Origin: Algibacter miyuki
GTDB lineage: Bacteria; Bacteroidota; Bacteroidia; Flavobacteriales; Flavobacteriaceae
Length of the DNA stretch: 64,000 bases
Direction: 5' to 3'
NCBI RefSeq assembly: GCF_030409805.1
Contig: NZ_JAUFQP010000013.1
Span: 248,001 to 312,000, forward strand
Part shown: piece after piece, positions 53,890 through 61,730 of the stretch
Numbering within the stretch: position 1 is the stretch's first letter
How the letters are laid out: each line of letters begins with the position of its first letter
The notes under the pieces: generated by a model
Database searches by the model: none
What the model was told of the DNA's origin: nothing
The model's input: the letters and a program-made list of their open reading frames with translations, nothing else
Program-made: the position numbers and the translations under genes

Positions 53890-53906
53890 CACACTTAAAT
53901 TTTAGT

Positions 53907-55211
53907 ATGAGAACAAAGACACTTAAAAAGAACAAAATCAACGTAGTAACACTAGGCTGTAGTAAAAATGTTTACGATAGTGAGGTGCTTATGGGGCAAC
54001 TTAAAGCCAGCGGAAAAGATGTTGTACATGAAGAAGAAGGCAATATTGTAGTGATAAACACTTGTGGTTTTATCAATAATGCCAAGGAAGAAAGTGTAAA
54101 TACTATTCTTGAATACGTACAGAAGAAAAATGATGGTGAAGTAGATAAAGTCTTTGTTACCGGATGTTTAAGTGAACGTTATAAGCCAGATTTAGTGAAG
54201 GAAATACCTAATGTGGATGAGTATTTTGGAACTACTGAATTGCCAGGATTGCTAAAAGCTTTGGGTGCCGATTATCGACACGAATTAATTGGTGAACGTT
54301 TAACAACAACGCCTAAAAACTACGCTTATTTAAAAATTGCTGAAGGTTGTGATAGACCATGTTCTTTTTGTGCTATTCCTTTAATGCGCGGAAAACATAA
54401 AAGTACACCTATTGAAGATTTGGTTACCGAATCGGAAAAACTTGCAGCTAAAGGTGTTAAAGAATTGATTTTAATTGCTCAAGATTTAACGTATTACGGA
54501 CTTGATATTTATAAAAAACGAAACTTAGCAGAGCTTTTAGAAGCTTTAGTAAAAGTGGAAGGTATCGAGTGGATTCGTTTACATTATGCATTTCCAACAG
54601 GTTTCCCGCTAGATGTGCTTGATGTTATGAAACGCGAGCCTAAGGTTTGTAATTACTTAGATATTCCGTTGCAACATATTTCAGATTCTGTTTTAAAAAG
54701 CATGCGTCGTGGTACGAATAAAGCCAAAACAACAAAGTTAATTGGTCAGTTTAGAGAAGCTGTGCCAGAAATGACAATTAGAACAACGCTAATTGTTGGA
54801 TATCCTGGTGAAACAGAAGAGAATTTCCAAGAATTAAAACAATGGGTTAGTGATATGCGTTTTGAGCGTTTAGGTTGTTTTACGTATTCTCATGAAGAAA
54901 ATACACATGCTTACACTTTAGAGGACGATGTGCCAGAAGAAGTTAAGGTTGATAGAGCAAACCAAATTATGGAAATTCAATCTCAAATTTCTTGGGAATT
55001 GAATCAACAAAAAATAGGTGAGGAGTTTAAAGTGGTTATCGATCGTAAGGAAGGTAATTATTTTGTTGGTCGTACTGAATTTGATTCTCCAGATGTAGAT
55101 AATGAAGTATTAATCGATGCCTCTAAATGTTATTTAAAAACAGGTGAATTTGCAACTGTAAAAGTAACGGAAGCAGAAGATTTTGATTTATATGCAGAAG
55201 TGGTTATTTAG
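53907..55211 (+). CDS. rimO: ribosomal protein uS12 methylthiotransferase RimO
   Basis: A 434-residue radical SAM enzyme that adds a methylthio group to Asp of uS12. N-terminal UPF0004 domain with Cys residues in VVTLGCSKNVYDSE, NTCGFI and TGCLSERY; radical SAM cluster CDRPCSFC with the following AIPLMRG; TRAM domain at the C-terminus. The upstream part of the frame (from 53829) precedes the promoter box and is not coding; ATG at 53907 is standard. Confidence 0.96.
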   Translation: MRTKTLKKNKINVVTLGCSKNVYDSEVLMGQLKASGKDVVHEEEGNIVVINTCGFINNAKEESVNTILEYVQKKNDGEVDKVFVTGCLSERYKPDLVKEIPNVDEYFGTTELPGLLKALGADYRHELIGERLTTTPKNYAYLKIAEGCDRPCSFCAIPLMRGKHKSTPIEDLVTESEKLAAKGVKELILIAQDLTYYGLDIYKKRNLAELLEALVKVEGIEWIRLHYAFPTGFPLDVLDVMKREPKVCNYLDIPLQHISDSVLKSMRRGTNKAKTTKLIGQFREAVPEMTIRTTLIVGYPGETEENFQELKQWVSDMRFERLGCFTYSHEENTHAYTLEDDVPEEVKVDRANQIMEIQSQISWELNQQKIGEEFKVVIDRKEGNYFVGRTEFDSPDVDNEVLIDASKCYLKTGEFATVKVTEAEDFDLYAEVVI

Positions 55212-55229
55212 TTTCTAAATATTGAAATT

Positions 55230-55925
55230 ATGGAGACTATGGATTTTTCAAAATTTCTAAGCGGTTTGCATCCTGATGGAGTATCGGTTTTGGACTCTGG
55301 TATTCCGAAGTCTAAATATATTCCGATAGATTTATCAGAAACAAACGATTTTTTGAATACGGTTGATGTCTCTTCATCTTCAAAACTAGGTGGGTTTGTG
55401 GATAACCATATCAATAAACAGCATGCCGAAGTGGCTTATGGTGGCTATTTAGAGATTCGGAATATTTACAAACGTAGTACACATTTTAACAGTCAAGCTG
55501 AAGAAGAACGTAATATTCATTTAGGCGTTGATTTGTGGTGTCCCGCAGGAACGCCTATTTTTTCACCGTTCGATTCCGTAGTGCATAGCTTTAATAATAA
55601 TGAGAATTTTGGCGATTATGGACCAACTATTATTTTAAAACATCATATTTCAGGTATTGATTTCTACACGCTTTATGGTCATTTAAGCTTGGCTTCCCTC
55701 AATAATCTTGAAGTTGGACAGCGTTTCAAGCAAGCTGATAAAATAGCCGAATTAGGCGATGCTTCGGTAAATGGCGATTATCCGCCACATTTACACTTTC
55801 AAATTATAAAAGATATTCAAGATTTTAACGGTGATTATCCAGGAGTTTGTAGCAAAGCTAATTTAGAGTTTTACAAAAACAATTGTCCGGATCCAGAAGT
55901 GTTGCTAAAACTTTCTTTAAAATAG
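55230..55925 (+). CDS. M23-type metallopeptidase without signal peptide
   Basis: A 231-residue LytM/M23 endopeptidase-like protein. Zinc ligands are in HLGVDLWCPAGTPI (HxxxD) and PPHLHFQII (HxH). No signal peptide or membrane segment is visible in front, which is odd for an enzyme that cuts peptidoglycan; it might be exported by an unseen route or act on an intracellular substrate. It follows rimO after 18 bp, so it is probably co-transcribed. Confidence 0.85.
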   Translation: METMDFSKFLSGLHPDGVSVLDSGIPKSKYIPIDLSETNDFLNTVDVSSSSKLGGFVDNHINKQHAEVAYGGYLEIRNIYKRSTHFNSQAEEERNIHLGVDLWCPAGTPIFSPFDSVVHSFNNNENFGDYGPTIILKHHISGIDFYTLYGHLSLASLNNLEVGQRFKQADKIAELGDASVNGDYPPHLHFQIIKDIQDFNGDYPGVCSKANLEFYKNNCPDPEVLLKLSLK

Positions 55926-55946
55926 AGTTTTTTAATCCATCTTGTT

Positions 55947-58900
55947 TTAAACAATATTTACCGTACTAACCCCATTATTTTTTTTGGTGATTTGAATTTG
56001 CGTCGGAATACGTTCCTTTAAGTTTTCTACATGCGAGATAATGCCAATCATTTTACCTTGCGATTGTAAGGTTTCTAAAGTTGAAATTACTGTTTCTAGG
56101 GTGTTATTATCTAAAGTTCCGAAGCCTTCATCTATAAATAAGGAATCAATTTTCACGTTTTTACTCGCTAAATTTGATAGACCTAAAGCCAAGGCCAAAC
56201 TGATAATGAATTTTTCGCCACCACTGGATGTATCAACTAATCGCGCCTGATCGGTTTGATAATGATCTATTAAATTGAAATTAAGTTCTTCTTTAGGTTT
56301 GTATTCATCTTCCATTTTTAATGAATAACGCTTGTTTAAATGATGTAAATGGACATTGGCATATTCTAGTAAATGTTTCAGCGTTAAACGTTGTACGTAA
56401 ACATTAAAAGCATCTTTTGAACCTCCTATAATTTTAAATAACTCTTTCCAAACACCACAAATTTCAGCTTGCGATTCAATTTTTTTGTAGATTTCTTGGT
56501 TTCGGTTTTTAATTTCTTGATCTTTTCTGAAAGCCTCGGCTATTTTACCTTTTTCGGTATGATGTGTTTCTAATTTTCCTTGTGCAACTTCCAAAGCTTT
56601 GTTACTTTCTTCAAGCGTTGTTTCAAAGTTTTTCGAGCTATTTAATGTTTCTTTAGCTTTTAAGTTGGCTTCCTGTAAGGTACTTAAGCGGAGTTTGCTA
56701 TTTTCTATCTGTTTTTTATTTTGCTTATATTTTTCAAGGTCTTCATCTGGTAAGAGAGCCTTTTCTACAGACTCTTTTAATTCGAAACTACTGTTTTTTA
56801 ATTGGGTGTTGAATGTGTTTTCTAATACGTTTCGTTTTTCTTTTAAAAGTGCTTGTTCTTTATTACACTCAATTTTTAAAGCTTCTTTTTGATTTTTTGA
56901 ATCTAAATGTTTTTGTAAGTTTTGTTTGCTTAATTCTGCTGTTTTAGCCAAAGCTGTTCTTGCAGATTGCATACTATTGCGTTTGTTTTCTACAGAGATA
57001 TTTAGGGGTAAAATAGCAATACGTTTTGTTTTTAGTTGTTCTATTGTTGTATTACTCGCAGTAATGGATGTACTGTGATTATCTGCTGTTTTAAGGTGGG
57101 TTTTAAGTTGATCTTTGAGATTGTCTAATTTCGTATTAGTTATGGAAACACTGGCTTTTAAAGCTTCTAGATTTTGCTGAGTTTTATTAAAATGATCAAT
57201 TGATGTTTTAAGCTTAGCAATAAAGGCGTCACTATTTTCAGAGGAAGGTAATGTATAGTTGAATTTTGAAAGTTTAGTTTTTAGCTCGGTTTCTAGTGCA
57301 TTACAAAGGCTATTTAATTTTAGTGTCAGTTTTTGTTTTTCTTCAATTTCTATAGTTGTGTTTTTGTTTTTTTCGAGTAGCGTAGCAATTTTTGTTTTGA
57401 TGACGTTTACCAATTCATTTTGTGTTTTAAAAATGGCGTCTAATTTGTTTTTATCCTCTTGTAATTGCTGTGCTAGTTTTAGCTTTTCGTCTAAACTCGT
57501 AATGCGTTCTGTTACATTTTTTATTTCAATCTCAATTTTGTCGGTATCACTTAATGCACAATCTATGTTTAACTCCGTTGTCGAATGTTTTATGGTTTTT
57601 AATTCCTCACTAATAGTGCTATTTCGTAGAGTTAAAGCTTTTATTTCAGTTTGTAATACGGCTTCTTTTTTGTCTAATTCATTTTTAGACATAACCAAAG
57701 CCTGAAGTTTATCTTTACGTTGTTTCAGTTCTAATTCAGATTTTGAAATGCCAACAGAAACCAAATGTTCAGTAAACGGATGTGTTTCAGAACCACATAA
57801 ACCACAAGGTGTTCCGGGAGTTAAATTTTGCCTGTCTGCTTCGTATTTCGAAATGCTTTTTTCTAAACTTAATATTTTTTCCGCATCAGCAACTGATTTT
57901 TCTTGAACTGCAATTTGTTGTTTAGCGGTTTCAATTGCTTTCTTATTTGTTTCTATTGAAGTGGTTAAGGTTTTATGTTTTTCTAGTAATTCGGCATTTT
58001 CTTTTTCAATTTTCAGAATGTGTTCTGAAAGAGATTTAAACTGTTTCCAATTGGCTTCTGTAGCCGATAATTTTGTTTTTTGTGCTAATAAATCGGTCAG
58101 ATTATTTTTTGATAATTGTTGAGTAATCGTAGCAAGCTTTTTCTCTGTTTCGGCAAGTTCGGTACTTTTTTCAGTAAGGACTTTATTTCCTTCAACAAGA
58201 CGTGTTTTTGTTCTTTCTACCTCATCTTTTTTCAGAATAACAAAATCATGAGCTTCTTTTAGTGTTTCCTTTTTAGCTTTTAAAGCTGCTATTTCACTGG
58301 CCCAATTAGAGATTTCTACATCAACTTCTTTTAAAAATTTATTTTCCGAAACAAAGATTTCATTAGTCTTAATTTTGGCATTAGTTTCGTTTAATGCTTT
58401 AATCAAATTGGTTTGTTCTGTTTTTAGAACATCAATTTGTTTGCTTAATGCATTTCGTTCTAATTCCTGTTTTTGTTTACTTTCAGCTTCATTTTTTAGT
58501 TTGCTGTCTAAGTTTGTAACTAGGTCAAGTTTTGGTAACCAGGCTGTAAAATCGTCATCTGCCTTTTGCAAAGCATCATTTTCCTTTTGAGTTTGTAATT
58601 GTAATTTTTCAATCTCTGGTTTTAGAGCAGTAAGTTCAGTTTCTAATAGTGTTAACTGTTTCGATTTTTCAACAAATTCCTCTTCGTTTCTTTTTATGTC
58701 TTTGAGAAGATCTTTAAAAGGAGTGGCTTTTTCATTTAAATCTAAAAGGATTAATTCGGCTTTGTGTTTTTCAATTAATAACGATATAGCTTTAGATTCA
58801 TGTTCTAGTTTCTCCTCCTCATCCAATATTTTTTGAAATTTCAAATACCAATCCACCATGGTTTGAATGGTTTTTATTTCAGCAGTTACTTTGATGATGT

Positions 58901-59600
58901 CGGCATCTAAATTTTTATTGTTTTCGGTTAATTCAATTTTGGCTTCTTCGGTTAAAATATCTTCAGAATTAATTTTAGATTGAATATCCTTTAACTTATT
59001 ATCTTCAAAAGATTTTCGATCTAGAATACCTTGACCAATTTTTTTATAAATTTCTTCACCGGTAATTTGTTCTAAAAGCTTTCCTTTTTCAGGGCCTTTA
59101 GCTGTTAAAAAGGAAGCGAATTCGCCCTGTGCTAGCATCACAGACCTTAAAAATTGATTGTAATCTAATTGCGTTACTCGGACCACTTCAGTAATTAAAC
59201 TTCGTTTTTGAGAAGCTAGAATAATCTCGTTTGTTAAGTTTTTTAAAGCAACTTCTTCTTTTGGGTTTTTATATTTTTTTCCAGATTTATCAGCAATTCT
59301 AATAGTCCAAGAAGCTTCGTAAATAATGTCATCATTCTCGAAAGTAACCCTACTAAAGGCATCGTTTGCCCCATGGCTCACCACGTCAATTAATGTGCCT
59401 TTTGTTCCGTTAAAACGCGGCACGCTATGGTATAGGGCAATGGTTATGGCATCTAAAACGGTGGTTTTTCCTGCGCCTGTAGATCCCGTAATCGCGAATA
59501 AGCCAACATCTTTGAACTTGGCGCTTTCAAAATCAATAACAATGTCGCTGTCCGATTTTAAAGAATTTATATTTTGTAATTCTACTTTTAAAATTTTCAT
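55947..59600 (-). CDS. sbcC: exonuclease subunit SbcC
   Basis: A 1217-residue SMC-like ATPase. Walker A GSTGAGKT at 39-46; long coiled coils broken by the zinc hook C599-G-L-C602; signature motif SSGGEKFIISLALALGL; Walker B IDSLFIDEGFGTLD near the C-terminus. With SbcD it opens and degrades hairpin DNA. The size is larger than E. coli SbcC (1048) because of longer coiled coils. sbcD lies 12 bp upstream in the same operon. Confidence 0.96.
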   Translation of the reverse strand: MKILKVELQNINSLKSDSDIVIDFESAKFKDVGLFAITGSTGAGKTTVLDAITIALYHSVPRFNGTKGTLIDVVSHGANDAFSRVTFENDDIIYEASWTIRIADKSGKKYKNPKEEVALKNLTNEIILASQKRSLITEVVRVTQLDYNQFLRSVMLAQGEFASFLTAKGPEKGKLLEQITGEEIYKKIGQGILDRKSFEDNKLKDIQSKINSEDILTEEAKIELTENNKNLDADIIKVTAEIKTIQTMVDWYLKFQKILDEEEKLEHESKAISLLIEKHKAELILLDLNEKATPFKDLLKDIKRNEEEFVEKSKQLTLLETELTALKPEIEKLQLQTQKENDALQKADDDFTAWLPKLDLVTNLDSKLKNEAESKQKQELERNALSKQIDVLKTEQTNLIKALNETNAKIKTNEIFVSENKFLKEVDVEISNWASEIAALKAKKETLKEAHDFVILKKDEVERTKTRLVEGNKVLTEKSTELAETEKKLATITQQLSKNNLTDLLAQKTKLSATEANWKQFKSLSEHILKIEKENAELLEKHKTLTTSIETNKKAIETAKQQIAVQEKSVADAEKILSLEKSISKYEADRQNLTPGTPCGLCGSETHPFTEHLVSVGISKSELELKQRKDKLQALVMSKNELDKKEAVLQTEIKALTLRNSTISEELKTIKHSTTELNIDCALSDTDKIEIEIKNVTERITSLDEKLKLAQQLQEDKNKLDAIFKTQNELVNVIKTKIATLLEKNKNTTIEIEEKQKLTLKLNSLCNALETELKTKLSKFNYTLPSSENSDAFIAKLKTSIDHFNKTQQNLEALKASVSITNTKLDNLKDQLKTHLKTADNHSTSITASNTTIEQLKTKRIAILPLNISVENKRNSMQSARTALAKTAELSKQNLQKHLDSKNQKEALKIECNKEQALLKEKRNVLENTFNTQLKNSSFELKESVEKALLPDEDLEKYKQNKKQIENSKLRLSTLQEANLKAKETLNSSKNFETTLEESNKALEVAQGKLETHHTEKGKIAEAFRKDQEIKNRNQEIYKKIESQAEICGVWKELFKIIGGSKDAFNVYVQRLTLKHLLEYANVHLHHLNKRYSLKMEDEYKPKEELNFNLIDHYQTDQARLVDTSSGGEKFIISLALALGLSNLASKNVKIDSLFIDEGFGTLDNNTLETVISTLETLQSQGKMIGIISHVENLKERIPTQIQITKKNNGVSTVNIV

Positions 59601-59612
59601 TTCTAGCGGCTG

Positions 59613-60815
59613 TTATTGGTTTTTAACGGATTGTAAAATTTCATTAAAGGCATCCCAAACTTGAGGTTTTTCTTTTAAATCGATATCCATTTCTTCGCAT
59701 TTTAGTTTAAATACGTCCGTTGGTAGAAGTTCTTTTATTGATTTGGTGTTTTTTGATATTTCCTGGATACCTCGATGTTTCTGTTGGTTTTTTAATGTGG
59801 TTTTTAAAATTTCAAAGCTGTATTTTTCAGCAGCAACTTTTAACTGGTCTGTGTTTACGGAGCTCTTTTCGTTTAAAACAATTTCAACCCAAGGTGTTAA
59901 TCCGTAAGTATTTGAAAGGATGTCTGGAAATTGATTAATACATTCGTTAATGCTGCCGGTGAGTTTGTAAAATGCCCTAAAATCGGGGATGGTATCGGCT
60001 TGAATATGGCTAATTTTATTGTCTTCTAGAGTTAGAACAACAACTTCTTTATTGTAACCCACTTCGCTAAAACTCAATATATGTGGCGATCCTGAATATC
60101 TTACTTTTGGGTTTTTACCAATAATTTGCGGACGGTGTAAATGCCCTAATGCGATATAGTCGAAATAGGTTGGAAAATCTTCAGCACCAATATGTCCCAA
60201 AGTACCTACATAAATATTTTGTTCACTATCGGAAATAGAGCCACCAGTTGCAAATAAATGGCCCATGGCTATTACTGGGGCTTGGGTGGTGTTTATCAGT
60301 TTACATTGTTCGGCAACGGCTTGGTAATGGTTAATTAATGCGGTTTTATATTTGTCGGTGAGTTCTTCAAAAGATTCTCCTGCAACGGCGCGCCTGATAT
60401 CGCCATCACGTAAATAAGGCACAGCACCAATGATGACTTTTTCGCCATCGATATCAACCTCAAAAACTTCGTCAGCGATGTTTTCGGTGGCTTTACCAAC
60501 CACTTTTATAGATAGAGCGTTTAGTATATGTTTAGGGGCATTTAATGTACCTGGAGAATCGTGGTTGCCGCCTGTAATAATAATCGATTTACAGGTGGTG
60601 GCTTGTAATTTCACCAAAAAACTGTAATACATTTCTAGACTTTGGTTCGATGGCGAACCGGTATCAAACACGTCGCCAGAGATTAGAAGAACATCAATGT
60701 GTTGTGAGTTGATGTAATTTTCCATCCAACTTAAAAATAGGGTTTGTTCCTCGACTTGCGATTGTTCGTGTAGTCTGTGTCCTAAATGCCAGTCGGCGGT
60801 GTGTAAGATTCTCAT
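59613..60815 (-). CDS. sbcD: exonuclease subunit SbcD
   Basis: A 400-residue calcineurin-like nuclease: metal ligands in HTADWHLG (D8, H10), ISGDVFDTG and GGNHDSPG, then MGHLFATGG and ALGHLHRPQ. It is the Mre11-type partner of SbcC and stands first in the sbcDC operon, with a 12-bp gap before sbcC. About 170 bp upstream of it (60816-60984) hold no gene. Confidence 0.96.
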   Translation of the reverse strand: MRILHTADWHLGHRLHEQSQVEEQTLFLSWMENYINSQHIDVLLISGDVFDTGSPSNQSLEMYYSFLVKLQATTCKSIIITGGNHDSPGTLNAPKHILNALSIKVVGKATENIADEVFEVDIDGEKVIIGAVPYLRDGDIRRAVAGESFEELTDKYKTALINHYQAVAEQCKLINTTQAPVIAMGHLFATGGSISDSEQNIYVGTLGHIGAEDFPTYFDYIALGHLHRPQIIGKNPKVRYSGSPHILSFSEVGYNKEVVVLTLEDNKISHIQADTIPDFRAFYKLTGSINECINQFPDILSNTYGLTPWVEIVLNEKSSVNTDQLKVAAEKYSFEILKTTLKNQQKHRGIQEISKNTKSIKELLPTDVFKLKCEEMDIDLKEKPQVWDAFNEILQSVKNQ

Positions 60816-60984
60816 GTTGTTTTACCTTGGTTCTGAATATTAAAAGGAAGGAATTCCGCTTTTAATTTTCTGTATCCGTTGTTAAACGAATTTAGGTGAA
60901 AATTTATGAAAATTCAAGTTTTGTGAGGATGGTTTTCTGAAACAAAAAAGCCTTATAAGAAAAGCAGTGTAATTTAGGAAGTTC

Positions 60985-61599
60985 TTATTTTTCTGGGTTT
61001 TTCTTCTCTACTGAAGTATTTATTAGGGTCCCATTTTTGTCAAATACTTTTATAATGGTTTCCATTTCGTTATTTTCATAGGTTTGATATTTTATGAGTT
61101 CATCTTCATCTGAGTAGTAATTTATACGACTAAAATCGATAGACATAGTATTATAGAAAGCATGAGAAATCATTGATCCGTTTTCTCGAAAGGTTTTAAT
61201 TTCTAGAGGTTTTCCGTTAACAAAAACACCTTCTGTACTTTTATTTCCGTTAGGATGAAATTCTGTTTCTGTGCCATTACAAATTTGGTCGCAGTTCATG
61301 GTGTTCCAATTAGAATCGTCGGTTTGGCTTTTATAAGCGAATAGTATTTTAGGTATGTTAATCGTGTCGTTTATGGGATCTAGAAGAACCGTGTAACGTG
61401 CTATTAAGTCGCCACGATTAATATAAGCGGTAATCATTTGATAGGTTTCGGAATAGGTTTTAATTTTAAATTCCGGATTTATACGGTTTCCCGAACAGGC
61501 ATCCATAAACACCAAATCTCGATCTGTTTGTTTTCCTTTTTGACTAAAACAGGATATGTTTAAGAGGACAAGGAGTAGGATGGTTATTACTTGTTTCAT
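60985..61599 (-). CDS. secreted protein with YwqK-type repeats
   Basis: A 204-residue protein with a signal peptide (MKQVITILLLVLLNISCFSQ; the ISC could also be a lipobox). The C-terminal half carries YwqK/MORN-like repeats (EFHPNGNKSTEGVFVNGKPLEIKTFRENGSM, YYSDEDELIKYQTYEN). Such modules are often in antitoxin-like or surface proteins. ATG at 61599 is preferred over the upstream in-frame start. Lies beside the secA terminator. Confidence 0.7.
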   Translation of the reverse strand: MKQVITILLLVLLNISCFSQKGKQTDRDLVFMDACSGNRINPEFKIKTYSETYQMITAYINRGDLIARYTVLLDPINDTINIPKILFAYKSQTDDSNWNTMNCDQICNGTETEFHPNGNKSTEGVFVNGKPLEIKTFRENGSMISHAFYNTMSIDFSRINYYSDEDELIKYQTYENNEMETIIKVFDKNGTLINTSVEKKNPEK

Positions 61600-61670
61600 T
61601 TTAGGGGAGCGTTTATAGCTAACGAAATTAGTTGAAAATAGTTTGGGAATCAAGTTTTAATGAGAGCGCT

Positions 61671-61704
61671 AAAAAAAACTCTCAACAGAAAACTGTTGAG
61701 AGTT
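61671..61704 (-). terminator. terminator of secA
   Basis: ACTCTCAACAG and its perfect complement CTGTTGAGAGT frame an AAAA loop, followed on the minus strand by an eight-T run. Confidence 0.9.
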
Positions 61705-61730
61705 GATTTTATTAAGTACTATTAGATGTT

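Noticed and set aside
57259..57705. 148-codon frame opposite sbcC
   Set aside because: Low-complexity Phe/Ser/Val-rich translation typical of the antisense of a Lys/Glu-rich coiled coil; sbcC is clearly the real gene.
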